This document shows positions 27,967 through 36,495 of a stretch of 64,000 nucleotides of DNA, piece by piece. The DNA is taken from the NCBI RefSeq assembly GCF_002205165.1, contig NZ_NIVS01000009.1, forward strand, positions 124,001-188,000, read 5' to 3'. The number at the start of each line of letters is the position of its first letter. The stretch's first letter is position 1. A program made the position numbers and the translations under genes. Under the pieces are notes generated by a model, which was not told where the DNA came from, did no database searches, and saw only the letters and a program-made list of their open reading frames with translations. The stretch comes from Stenotrophomonas maltophilia. GTDB lineage: Bacteria; Pseudomonadota; Gammaproteobacteria; Xanthomonadales; Xanthomonadaceae.

Positions 27967-28971
27967 ATGAGCATCGAACAGCTGGCTGAAACCGCACAGG
28001 CCATGGTCGCCCCGGGCAAGGGCATCATCGCGATCGACGAATCCACCGGCACCATCGGCAAGCGCTTCGCCAGCGTCGGCCTGGAGAACACCGAGGAGAA
28101 CCGTCGCGCCTACCGCGAACTGCTGCTCACCACGCCCAAGCTGAACGAGCACATCTCCGGCGCGATCCTGTACGACGAGACCATCCGTCAGTCCACCAAG
28201 GACGGCGTCCCGTTCGCCAAGTACATGGCCGCCCAGGGCATCATTCCGGGCATCAAGGTCGACAAGGGCGCCCATGCCCTGGCCGGTTGCCCGGGCGAGC
28301 TGGTCACCGAAGGCCTGGACGGTCTGCGCGAGCGCCTGCAGGAGTATTACAAGCTAGGTGCGCGCTTCGCCAAGTGGCGTGCGGTCATCAACATCGGTGA
28401 AAGCATCCCGTCGGGCACCTGCATCGAATCCAATGCCCATGCGCTGGCCCGTTATGCCGCGCTGTGCCAGGAATGTGGCCTGGTGCCGATGGTCGAGCCG
28501 GAAGTGATCATGGACGGCGACCACGACATCGAAACCTGCTACGAAGTCACCGAAGCGACCCTGCGTTCGCTGTTCGACGCCCTGTACCAGCAGAACGTGC
28601 TGCTGGAAGGCACCATCCTGAAGGCTTCGATGGTCATCTCCGGCAAGGGCTGCGAAGAGCAGGCCGACGTCGAGGAAGTGGCCGAGTCGACCGTGATGTG
28701 CCTCAAGAGCACCGTGCCGGCGATCCTGCCGGGCGTGGTGTTCCTGTCCGGTGGCCAGAGCGATGAGCAGTCCACCGCGCATCTGAACGCCATGAACCAG
28801 ATGGGCAACCTGCCGTGGCCGCTGAGCTTCTCCTACGGCCGTGCCATGCAGCAGGCCGCGCTGAAGCTGTGGGCCAAGGACACCAAGGCCAACGTCGCCA
28901 AGGCACAGCAGACCGTGTTCGACCGCGCCAAGGAAAACGGCCAGGCCGCCCTGGGCAAGTGGAACGGCTGA
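27967..28971 (+). CDS. fructose-bisphosphate aldolase, class I
   Basis: 334 residues. It has GKGIIAIDESTGTIGKRF, LYDETIRQSTKDGVPF, GIIPGIKVDKG, FAKWRAVINIGESIPSG and VEPEVIMDGDHDIETC, with the Schiff-base lysine in EGTILKAS (Lys219) and SGGQSDEQSTAHLNAMN. This is the metal-independent class I family with the eukaryote-like sequence. It interconverts fructose-1,6-bisphosphate and triose phosphates. AGGAAG precedes the ATG at 27967. A strong terminator follows, and the gene appears monocistronic. Confidence 0.97.
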   Translation: MSIEQLAETAQAMVAPGKGIIAIDESTGTIGKRFASVGLENTEENRRAYRELLLTTPKLNEHISGAILYDETIRQSTKDGVPFAKYMAAQGIIPGIKVDKGAHALAGCPGELVTEGLDGLRERLQEYYKLGARFAKWRAVINIGESIPSGTCIESNAHALARYAALCQECGLVPMVEPEVIMDGDHDIETCYEVTEATLRSLFDALYQQNVLLEGTILKASMVISGKGCEEQADVEEVAESTVMCLKSTVPAILPGVVFLSGGQSDEQSTAHLNAMNQMGNLPWPLSFSYGRAMQQAALKLWAKDTKANVAKAQQTVFDRAKENGQAALGKWNG

Positions 28972-28996
28972 TTCACGCCTGACCACCGTCAACGAG

Positions 28997-29022
28997 AACG
29001 CCGGCCTTGTGCCGGCGTTTTT
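28997..29022 (+). terminator. terminator after class I aldolase
   Basis: AACGCCGGC-CTTGT-GCCGGCGTT is followed by TTTTGTTT. A perfect 9-bp stem with a T-tail. Confidence 0.92.
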
Positions 29023-29098
29023 GTTTGCGCGATACAACGGTGCGCAAAGGCGCGCGTGCTCTGGCACGATGCGATCCACCTTCGCATGGATGGGTCTC

Positions 29099-30415
29099 AT
29101 GTTCGCTCGCCTCTGTATCTGGCTGTGTGTGCTGCCGTTGCTGCTGGTGAGCGCATCGGCGCACGCCGTGGCATCGCGCGGCTTCGATGTGCTGCATTAC
29201 GAGGTCGCGCTGGTGCCCGACATCGCCCACAAGCGCGTCACTGGTCAGCAGACGGTGCGGTTTCGGGCCGAGCGTGCGCTGCGCGCAGTGACGCTGGACA
29301 GCGGCGCGCTCAAGGTGACGGCGGTGCTGCAGGGCGATCGCGCGTTGGCGTTCGCGCAGGACGAGGCGAAGGTGCACATCACGCTGGCCGAACCGCTTGC
29401 GCGGGGCGATACCGCCAGCGTGACGATCCGCTATCACGGCGAACCGCCGTATGGCCTGGAATTCGCGCCCGAGCGCGACGAGGTCTACACGATCTTTTCG
29501 ACCAGTCAGTGGATGCCCTCGGTGGATGCTCCCGACGAGCGCGCCACGCTGGCCCTGTCCGTGACCCTGCCGGCGGGCCTGTTGGCCGCCGGGACCGGTC
29601 GCGCGCTGCCGGTGCGCACGCTTCCCGATGGGCGCATCGAACATCGCTGGCAGCTGGAGACGCCGATGCCGGGGTATGTCTACGGCTTCGCCGCGGGCCG
29701 TTATCACGAAGCCACACAGCAGCATGGCGCGACCGGCTTGCGGTTCCTGTCCAGGGAGCGCTCGCCCGGACAGCTGCAGCGCGTGTTCACCGCGACGGGC
29801 GCGATGTTGGATTTCTTCGCCGAGCGCGCGGGACTGCCGTATCGCGGCGACTATCAGCAGGCGCTGGTGGCCCGCACGATCGGGCAGGAAATGGCCGGGC
29901 TGTCGCTGATGTCCGAGCGCTACGGCCAGCAACTGCTGGAAGACCCCGCCCAGACCGCGTTGATGGCGCACGAGGCCGCGCATCAGTGGTGGGGCAACCG
30001 GGTGACCTGCGCCGGCTGGGAACATTTCTGGCTCAACGAAGGCATGGCCAACTTCATGACCGCCGCCTACCTCCAGCAGGCGCAGGGAGAGGCGGCCTAC
30101 CAGGCGCAGGTCACCACCTGGCGCACGCGGCTGGACGCGCTGCGTGCCAAGGGCGCGGATCATGCGCTGGTGTACGCGGACTGGAGCGAGCCGACCGGCG
30201 ATGACCGCGCGGTGGTGTACCAGAAGGGCGCGTACGTACTGCACCTGCTGCGCGGCGAAATGGGCGAGGCCGCGTTCTGGCGCGGCATCCGTGCGTACAC
30301 GCAGGCCAATGATGGGCGGTCGGTGGTGACCGCCGATTTCCAGCGTGCGATGGAAACCGCGGCCGGCCGATCATTGCAGCCATTTTTCGCGCAGTGGGTC
30401 TACGGCGTCGGTTGA
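29099..30415 (+). CDS. M1-like zinc metallopeptidase, short form
   Basis: 438 residues. A signal peptide (MFARLCIWLCVLPLLLVSASAHA) precedes a beta-rich N-terminal domain and a catalytic domain with HEAAH at 291-295 and Glu314 of WLNEG, the exact HEXXH-X18-E zinc site of the M1 (gluzincin) family. It lacks the large C-terminal domain of PepN, and the usual GxMEN exopeptidase loop is not evident; the matching place reads IGQEMAGLSL. An exported peptidase is likely, though aminopeptidase specificity is uncertain. Starts at 29069 and 29090 are possible; 29099 gives the most normal signal peptide. Confidence 0.82.
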   Translation: MFARLCIWLCVLPLLLVSASAHAVASRGFDVLHYEVALVPDIAHKRVTGQQTVRFRAERALRAVTLDSGALKVTAVLQGDRALAFAQDEAKVHITLAEPLARGDTASVTIRYHGEPPYGLEFAPERDEVYTIFSTSQWMPSVDAPDERATLALSVTLPAGLLAAGTGRALPVRTLPDGRIEHRWQLETPMPGYVYGFAAGRYHEATQQHGATGLRFLSRERSPGQLQRVFTATGAMLDFFAERAGLPYRGDYQQALVARTIGQEMAGLSLMSERYGQQLLEDPAQTALMAHEAAHQWWGNRVTCAGWEHFWLNEGMANFMTAAYLQQAQGEAAYQAQVTTWRTRLDALRAKGADHALVYADWSEPTGDDRAVVYQKGAYVLHLLRGEMGEAAFWRGIRAYTQANDGRSVVTADFQRAMETAAGRSLQPFFAQWVYGVG

Positions 30416-30419
30416 CGCG

Positions 30420-31019
30420 TCAGTGCGCTGCCGCCGGCGGCAACCCCAACGGCAGCGGTGCGAAGATCGCCGAGGTCGAGGGTTCAACCGGCTGGCCTGC
30501 CGCCGCCAGCGCCGACTGGTAGGCCTTGTACGTCGCCGCGTTGTACGCCACCAGGATGATCCGGCGCGGCTGGTGGTGCGAGCGCTGCCAGGTCAGGGTC
30601 TCGGTGGCGGCGATGTGCGCGGCCTGGTGCAGCGGATAGCCGAACACGCCGCAGCTGATCGCGGGGAAGGCGATCGATTCCAAATCCAGCTTCTCGGCCA
30701 GTTGCAGCGATTTCCAGTAGCAGTTGGCCAACAGCGCCGGCTCATCGCGCAGGCCGTCCTGCCAGACCGGGCCGACGGTGTGGAACACATGCTTTGCCGG
30801 CAGGTTGAAGGCTGCCGTCTGCCGCACCTCGCCCGTCGGGCAGCGCATGCCCGGGCGGATCTCCGGCAGGGCGCGACACGCGTCGAGCAGCTGCGGGCCT
30901 GCTGCGCGATGGATCGCGCCGTCCACACCGCCGCCGCCCAGAAGGGACTCGTTGGCCGCATTGACGATCGCATCCACCGCCAGGGTCGTGATGTCGCCCT
31001 GCCACACTTCGATCTTCAT
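30420..31019 (-). CDS. macro domain protein, O-acetyl-ADP-ribose deacetylase-like
   Basis: 199 residues. The ADP-ribose-binding macro domain spans about residues 1-170, with GDITTLAVDAIVNAANESLLGGGGVDGAIHRAAG and FPAISCGVFGYPLHQAA, as in YmdB and bacterial MacroD proteins that remove ADP-ribose or O-acetyl-ADP-ribose modifications. A Pro/Ala-rich tail of about 25 residues is extra. AAGGAGC gives a strong ribosome-binding site. It is convergent with the M1 peptidase, with only four bases between the stops. Confidence 0.92.
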   Translation of the reverse strand: MKIEVWQGDITTLAVDAIVNAANESLLGGGGVDGAIHRAAGPQLLDACRALPEIRPGMRCPTGEVRQTAAFNLPAKHVFHTVGPVWQDGLRDEPALLANCYWKSLQLAEKLDLESIAFPAISCGVFGYPLHQAAHIAATETLTWQRSHHQPRRIILVAYNAATYKAYQSALAAAGQPVEPSTSAIFAPLPLGLPPAAAH

Positions 31020-31203
31020 GCGTACCGCTCCTTACTCACTGTTACCGGGTCCATACAACGGAATGACATGCCTGACCTGCACGGTACCCGGCAGGACATC
31101 TAGGCTGCGTCATCGTCGTCTCAGGCAGTGCGACCCGGCGAGCGCTGGCTGACCTTCACACGATGCCGCCGGATCGCTTCACCGCAGATGAAGCGCGCCA
31201 TGC

Positions 31204-31229
31204 AAAACGCCCGCCGGTAAGGGCGGGCG
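31204..31229 (-). terminator. terminator of cysK
   Basis: On the minus strand CGCCCGCC-CTTACC-GGCGGGCG is followed by TTTTGCA, 28 bases after the cysK stop. Confidence 0.82.
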
Positions 31230-31256
31230 CGTCGTTCCTGCGGACCAACGGGCAGA

Positions 31257-32216
31257 TCAGGGCAGACCGGCCAGCCAGTCGTCGTCGGAGCCCTCGTTGA
31301 TGTCGGCGAACAGCGGGGTGGAGAAGTAGCGCTCGCCCGTGTCGGGCAGCATCGCCAGGATCACCGCGCCGGGCGCGGCCTTGGCGGCGATGTCCAGCGC
31401 GCTGGCGACCGTGGCGCCGGCCGAGATGCCCACGAAGATGCCTTCCTCGGCGGCCAGCCGGCGCGAGGTCTCGATCGCGCGGGCGTCGTCGATGGTCAGC
31501 AGTTCGTCATAGACACCGCGGTTGAGCACCTCCGGCACGAAGTCCGGGGTCCAGCCCTGGATCTTGTGCGGCTTCCACTCATCGCCCTTGAGCAGGGCAG
31601 CGCCCTCGGGCTCGGTGGCGACGATGCGGGTGTCCGGGCGGGCGACCTTGAGCACCTCGCCGACCCCGGTCAGGGTGCCGCCGGTGCCCCAGCCGGTCAC
31701 GAAGTAGTCCAGCCGCTTGCCGGCGAAATCGCGCAGGATCTCCGGGGCGGTGGTGTTGCGGTGATAGGCCGGGTTGGCCGGGTTGGCGAACTGGCTGGCC
31801 AGGAACCAGCCGTGTTCCTCGGCCAGTTCCTTCGCCCGGCGCACCATGCCCGAGCCACGCTCGGCGGCCGGGGTCAGGATCACCTTCGCGCCATAGGCGC
31901 GCATCAACTTGCGGCGCTCGATCGAGAAGGTCTCCACCATCGTGGCCACGAACTTGTAGCCGCGCGCGGCCGCGACCATCGCCAGGGCGACGCCGGTGTT
32001 GCCGGAGGTCGCCTCCACGATGGTGTCGCCCGGCTTGAGCAGGCCCTTGGCTTCGGCGTCGAGAATGATCGCCAGCGCCAGCCGGTCCTTGACCGAGCCG
32101 CCCGGGTTGAACGACTCGACCTTGGCGTACAGGGTGACGTGCTCGGGGGCGAGACGGTGCAGGCGCACCACCGGGGTGTTGCCGATGGTGTCCAGGATGG
32201 AGTCGTACAGGGCCAT
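31257..32216 (-). CDS. cysK: cysteine synthase A (O-acetylserine sulfhydrylase)
   Basis: 319 residues. The PLP lysine lies in NPGGSVKDR (Lys43), the substrate loop is EATSGNTGVALAMVAAARGY, and the phosphate loop is GWGTGGTLTGVGEVL. A typical C-terminal region with GISAGATVASAL follows. It makes L-cysteine from O-acetylserine and sulfide. GGAG lies eight bases before the ATG. It is divergent from a CysB-like regulator across 236 bases, an arrangement consistent with control by that regulator. Confidence 0.96.
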   Translation of the reverse strand: MALYDSILDTIGNTPVVRLHRLAPEHVTLYAKVESFNPGGSVKDRLALAIILDAEAKGLLKPGDTIVEATSGNTGVALAMVAAARGYKFVATMVETFSIERRKLMRAYGAKVILTPAAERGSGMVRRAKELAEEHGWFLASQFANPANPAYHRNTTAPEILRDFAGKRLDYFVTGWGTGGTLTGVGEVLKVARPDTRIVATEPEGAALLKGDEWKPHKIQGWTPDFVPEVLNRGVYDELLTIDDARAIETSRRLAAEEGIFVGISAGATVASALDIAAKAAPGAVILAMLPDTGERYFSTPLFADINEGSDDDWLAGLP

Positions 32217-32367
32217 GGAGATGCTCCGGAGGTGTCGGTGCCGCCCGGGGGCCGTGCGGCGGGAAGGGTCGGCCGGTGGCGGCGCAGGGCGCCCGCACGT
32301 GATCCGGCCCGGGGTCGGTCAGACCGTACCGCTGGCATATGACCGCGCGAAATGACCTGATTACCTT

Positions 32368-32390
32368 CTTAAACAACGTTTGGTTATAAG
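32368..32390. promoter_or_regulatory. AT-rich dyad in the cysK/cysB intergenic region
   Basis: CTTAAACAACGTTTGGTTATAAG is a partial inverted repeat (CTTA-AAC with GTT-A-TAAG) in the only AT-rich part of this gap. TATAAG (32385-32390) could be a -10 for cysB. LysR-type regulators such as CysB bind AT-rich dyads of this kind, but CysB sites are loosely conserved. Confidence 0.4.
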
Positions 32391-32452
32391 CTGGTGACGG
32401 CATTTGCCCTACAGTCGGATGGCCCCCTCTCCATGCGCCGTATCGCCCGCCC

Positions 32453-33436
32453 ATGACGCTGACCCAACTTCGCTATCTGGTCGCCATCGCCGACGCCGAG
32501 CTGAACATCACGCTGGCCGCGTCCCGTGTGCACGCCACCCAGCCCGGGCTGTCCAAGCAGCTCAAGCAACTGGAGGATGAGCTCGGCTTCCTGCTGTTCG
32601 TGCGCAAGGGCCGCAGCCTGGAAGCAGTGACCCCGGCCGGCGTGGAAGTGATCGGTCGCGCCCGCGCCGTCCTTGGCGAAGCCAACAACATCCGCACCTA
32701 TGCCGCCAACCAGCGCCGCGAAAGCCAGGGCCAGCTGGTGCTGACCACCACGCATACCCAGGCGCGCTTCGTGCTGCCGCCGGCGGTGGCGCGGATCAAG
32801 CAGGCCTACCCGCAGGTCAGCGTGCATCTGCAGCAGGCGGCGGAAAGCGATGCGCTGGACCTGCTCAGCCAGGGCGATGCGGACATCGCCATCATCAGCA
32901 CCGCCGGCGGTGAACCCACTGCCGGCCTGGCCATTCCGCTGTACCGCTGGCGCCGGCTGGTGCTGGTGCCGCGCGGGCATGCGCTGGACCGCCCGGGCGC
33001 GGCGCCGGACCTGCAGGCGCTGGCCAGCCATCCGCTGATCAGCTACGAATCCTCCACCCGCGGCAGCTCTTCGCTGCAGCGCGCCTTCGCCAGCGCCGGG
33101 CTGACCCCCGATATCGCGCTGACCGCACTGGATGCGGACCTGATCAAGACCTACGTGCGCACCGGGCTGGGGGTTGGCCTGCTCGCGGAAATGGCGGTCA
33201 ACGCCAGCGATGAAGACCTGCGCGCCTGGCCGGCCCCGGCGCCGATCGACGAGTGCATCGCCTGGGCGGTGCTGCCGCGCGACCGCGTACTGCGCGACTA
33301 CGCGCTGGAACTGGTGCACGTGCTTGCCCCGCAGATCGACACCCGCGACCTGCGCCGGGTGATCGATGGCAATCAGGATGCCAACTGGCCGCTGCCGCCG
33401 ACCTGGGAATCGCTGACGCAGACCATCACCGTCTGA
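32453..33436 (+). CDS. cysB: LysR-family regulator, CysB-like
   Basis: 327 residues, close to CysB (324). The N-terminal helix-turn-helix reads LTQLRYLVAIADAELNITLAASRVHATQPGLSKQLKQLEDELG, with the Gln-Pro-Gly-Leu-Ser-Lys-Gln motif shared by CysB and Cbl rather than most LysR proteins. The inducer-binding half contains TTTHTQARFVLPPAV. CysB activates cysteine-biosynthesis genes in response to acetylserine. Divergence from cysK supports the assignment. A good terminator follows 51 bases after the stop. Confidence 0.88.
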   Translation: MTLTQLRYLVAIADAELNITLAASRVHATQPGLSKQLKQLEDELGFLLFVRKGRSLEAVTPAGVEVIGRARAVLGEANNIRTYAANQRRESQGQLVLTTTHTQARFVLPPAVARIKQAYPQVSVHLQQAAESDALDLLSQGDADIAIISTAGGEPTAGLAIPLYRWRRLVLVPRGHALDRPGAAPDLQALASHPLISYESSTRGSSSLQRAFASAGLTPDIALTALDADLIKTYVRTGLGVGLLAEMAVNASDEDLRAWPAPAPIDECIAWAVLPRDRVLRDYALELVHVLAPQIDTRDLRRVIDGNQDANWPLPPTWESLTQTITV

Positions 33437-33487
33437 CGACGGTGATGGTCTGCCCGCGCATTCCCCCTCATCCCCGCGCCGTTGGCG

Positions 33488-33514
33488 CGCCCCCTTCAAC
33501 AGAAGGGGGCGTTT
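33488..33514 (+). terminator. terminator after cysB
   Basis: CGCCCCCTTC-AACA-GAAGGGGGCG is a perfect 10-bp stem followed by TTTCTCC. Confidence 0.82.
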
Positions 33515-33621
33515 CTCCAGAGGGTTGAGGGGTTCGGTGGGGGGCTTCGAAAAGGCCACTGCGACGGTTGGTCGCAGGGTTTCGGGCTGCCCGGCGCACG
33601 GTCGGGCGCTACCATGACGGG

Positions 33622-34119
33622 GTGAATGTCCGCCGTCGCCCGTATGCCGTCTTTCTGCAGCTTGCCTTCGTGGCGACGCTGCTGATGGCGCTGGCGCCGC
33701 TGGTCAGCCGCTGGCAGCAGGCGCATGCCGAGGCGCCGGTGATGCTGATGCCGACCGGCATGGCCCACGCGATGCCGGCGCTGCCGGATGTGCACGCAGG
33801 GCACGCCATGCCCCAGCACGACATGCACCATCACCTCATGCCGCATCACGACATGGCGATGCAGCCCATGGCGGTGGATGCCACGCCGGTTGCCCATGAC
33901 GCCCCCGCACCGTCGCCGCCGATGAGCGAGCATGCCGGGCATGGCGACGCCTGCGAGTACTGCATGATGGCTTCGCGGCTGATGCCGTGGCTGGCGGTGC
34001 TGATCCTGCTGTTGCCGGCGATGCCGGTCATCGCACCGCGCGTGCTGCGCGCGGTGCCCACGCCACGCAGCCTGCGCTGGCCCGCCCACGCCGCACGCGG
34101 CCCGCCCGCACGCTCCTGA
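33622..34119 (+). CDS. DUF2946 family protein, His/Met-rich
   Basis: 165 residues from a GTG at 33622 (MNVRRRPYAVFLQLAFVATLLMALAP). A signal or anchor helix is followed by a segment crowded with His and Met (HAGHAMPQHDMHHHLMPHHDMAMQPM, cut here as HAGHAM, HDMHHHLM, HHDMAM), then HAGHGDACEYCMMASRLMP, the DUF2946 signature, and a second helix. Met and His clusters like these bind copper. The next gene encodes an OprC-type copper receptor, so a joint role in copper handling is likely. An open frame starting at 33568 adds an unconserved N-terminus. The exact function is unknown. Confidence 0.8.
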   Translation: MNVRRRPYAVFLQLAFVATLLMALAPLVSRWQQAHAEAPVMLMPTGMAHAMPALPDVHAGHAMPQHDMHHHLMPHHDMAMQPMAVDATPVAHDAPAPSPPMSEHAGHGDACEYCMMASRLMPWLAVLILLLPAMPVIAPRVLRAVPTPRSLRWPAHAARGPPARS

Positions 34120-34189
34120 AACCACCGCCCTTCCTGCCCGTGTCGCCGTGATGGCGGCGCGTGCCTGCGTGCTTTTCTGGAGTTTCACC

Positions 34190-36247
34190 ATGACGGTTTC
34201 TTCCCGCAGCGCGGGCGCACTGACGCGCCTGTCTGTTTCCCTCTCGCTGGCCCTGGTCGCGCTGCCGCTGCATGCCGCCAACGATGACGCCCGTACCCTC
34301 GATACGCTGGTGGTCACTGCCACCGCGCCGTCCTCGCCGCTGCACTGGGTCACCGATCCACGCCTGCCGCGGCAGCCGGTGCCGGCCAGCGATGGCGCCG
34401 ATTACCTGAAGACGGTTCCCGGCTTCGCCGCGGTCCGCAACGGCGGCACCAACGGCGATCCGGTGTTGCGCGGCATGTTCGGCTCGCGCCTGAACATCGT
34501 CAGCAACGAAGGCAATCTGATCGGTGCCTGCCCCTCGCGCATGGACAACCCGCTGTCCTACATCGCCCCGGAAACCTTTGATCGGTTGACCATCATCAAG
34601 GGGCCACAGAGCGTGCGCTGGGGCGCCGGCGCCTCGGCCGGCACGGTGCGCTTCGAGCGCGATACCCCGCGTTTCGATCAACCGGGCATGGATATCAACG
34701 CCAGCGCCCTGGTCGGCTCACGCAACCGCAATGACCAGGTGCTCGATCTCACCGCCGGCGCCGCACCGGGGTATGTGCGCGTCAACGGCAACCGCTCCGA
34801 ATCGGATGACTACAAGGACGGCAACGGCGATGTGGTGCCCTCCAAGTGGCGCAAGTGGAACAGCGATGTCGCCGTCGGCTGGACGCCCGATGCCGATACC
34901 GTGCTGGAGCTGTCGGCCGGCACCGGCGATGCGATCGCGCGCTACGCCGGCCGTGGCATGGACGGTGCCGCGTTCAAGCGCACCAGCTACGCCGCGCGCT
35001 TCGAAAGGGACAACCTGCCCGGTGCATGGGACAAGCTGCAGGCCAACGTGTACTACAACGACGCCGACCACGTGATGGACAACTACACGCTGCGCACGCC
35101 GAACCCGGCCAGCAGCATGCCGATGCCGATGGCCTCCAACGTTGATCGCCGCACCACCGGTGGCCGTATCGCCTCGGAATGGCGCTGGCAGGACATCGCC
35201 ATCGTGGCCGGCGTGGACGCGCAGGACAGCCGCCATCGCAGCCGCAACGCGATGGGCCGCAACGTGTACCGCCAGCAGCCGTGGCGCACCGATGCACGCT
35301 TGGAGAACCTCGGGGCGTTCACCGAGATCACCCTGGGCGAGGGCACCGCGCAACGCTGGGTCGGCGGCCTGCGCATCGACCGTGCCGAGGTGAAGGATGA
35401 GCGCGCCACCGCCGGCATGATGGCGATGCCGAACCCGACGGCAGGTCAGACCCGCCGCGAGAACCTCGGCAGCGGCTTCGTCCGGTTCGAGCGCGACATC
35501 GCCCCCGAGTTGACCTGGTACGCCGGCGTCGGCCACAGCGAGCGCATGCCCGACTACTGGGAACTGTTCTCGCCGAATCTCGGCCCGGTGGGCGCGATCA
35601 ACGCCTTCACCGGCGTGGAGCCGGAAAAAACCACCCAGCTCGATCTGGGCCTGCAGTACCGCACCGACCGCCTCAATGCCTGGGTCTCGGCTTACGCCGG
35701 GCGCCTCCAAGACTACATCCTGTTCACCTACCGCGACGGCGGCATGATGGGCAGCACCAGCCAGGCCTCCAATGTGGATGCGCGCATCGCCGGCGCAGAG
35801 GCGGGCGCCGAATGGCAGCTGGCCCGGCAGTGGAAGCTCGGCGGCACGCTGGCCTATGCCTGGGGCGAGAACCGCAGCGACGGTCGCGCCCTTCCGCAGA
35901 TGCCGCCGCTGGAAGCCCGCTTCAGCACCGCCTGGGAAGGCGAGCGCTGGACGGTGGGGGCGCTGGCACGTGCGGTCTCCCGGCAGGGCCGGGTCGCGGC
36001 CGGGCAGGGCAACGTGGTCGCCCGCGATCTCGGCCCCAGCGCCGGCTTCGCGACCCTGGCCTTGAACGCCAGCTACCGGATCAACGAGGCGCTGCTGGTC
36101 AGTGCAGGCGTGGACAACCTGTTCGACCGCGCCTACAGCGAGCATCTGAATCTGGCCGGCAGCGCCGATTTCGGCTTCCCTGCCGATCCGGTGCGCATCA
36201 ACGAGCCCGGCCGCACGGCCTGGCTGAAAGTGAACTATCGTTACTGA
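34190..36247 (+). CDS. TonB-dependent copper receptor, OprC/NosA type
   Basis: 685 residues. A signal peptide ends near LHAANDD and is followed by a TonB box-like DTLVVTA, a plug domain (VLRGMFGSRLNIVSNEG, GACPSRMDNPLSYIAPETFDR) and a 22-strand barrel ending VDNLFDRAYSEHLN and LKVNYRY. The CPSRM at residues 114-118 matches the CxxxM copper-binding motif of Pseudomonas OprC. The HxM half is not obvious; a SMPMPM stretch lies in the barrel. GGAG lies seven bases before the ATG. The DUF2946 gene immediately upstream probably shares the transcript. Confidence 0.9.
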   Translation: MTVSSRSAGALTRLSVSLSLALVALPLHAANDDARTLDTLVVTATAPSSPLHWVTDPRLPRQPVPASDGADYLKTVPGFAAVRNGGTNGDPVLRGMFGSRLNIVSNEGNLIGACPSRMDNPLSYIAPETFDRLTIIKGPQSVRWGAGASAGTVRFERDTPRFDQPGMDINASALVGSRNRNDQVLDLTAGAAPGYVRVNGNRSESDDYKDGNGDVVPSKWRKWNSDVAVGWTPDADTVLELSAGTGDAIARYAGRGMDGAAFKRTSYAARFERDNLPGAWDKLQANVYYNDADHVMDNYTLRTPNPASSMPMPMASNVDRRTTGGRIASEWRWQDIAIVAGVDAQDSRHRSRNAMGRNVYRQQPWRTDARLENLGAFTEITLGEGTAQRWVGGLRIDRAEVKDERATAGMMAMPNPTAGQTRRENLGSGFVRFERDIAPELTWYAGVGHSERMPDYWELFSPNLGPVGAINAFTGVEPEKTTQLDLGLQYRTDRLNAWVSAYAGRLQDYILFTYRDGGMMGSTSQASNVDARIAGAEAGAEWQLARQWKLGGTLAYAWGENRSDGRALPQMPPLEARFSTAWEGERWTVGALARAVSRQGRVAAGQGNVVARDLGPSAGFATLALNASYRINEALLVSAGVDNLFDRAYSEHLNLAGSADFGFPADPVRINEPGRTAWLKVNYRY

Positions 36248-36340
36248 GCCTCACGGCCGGGCGGGGGCCCAGCCTCCCGCCCGGCGCCTGCCGCCGCCGG
36301 GTACGACAGCCCGGCACCGCCGGCGCATTTCGACATGTGT

Positions 36341-36360
36341 CGATACATGGCGATACATCC
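36341..36360 (+). repeat. tandem 10-base direct repeat upstream of the RND genes
   Basis: CGATACATGG and CGATACATCC lie head to tail, and the first overlaps a palindrome CGACATGTGTCG (36331-36342). The clustering suggests a regulator-binding region 135 bases before the efflux adaptor gene. Confidence 0.5.
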
Positions 36361-36444
36361 CGCGCAGGCCCCAGCACGGAAAGGCCTTCGCCCGTCACCG
36401 GCAGATGTGAAGAGGGCGGTAAACGCTTGGCACATATGCCCCGG

Positions 36445-36474
36445 CTCGACCCCTCTATACACTCGGCGGTCGAG
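36445..36474 (+). promoter_or_regulatory. inverted repeat around the RND promoter
   Basis: CTCGACC (36445-36451) and GGTCGAG (36468-36474) form a perfect 7-bp inverted repeat with a 16-base spacer that contains TATACA (36456-36461), a likely -10. This resembles an operator over the promoter of an efflux operon. No regulator gene is adjacent. Confidence 0.5.
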
Positions 36475-36495
36475 AAACAACCGGGAATGGATTAC

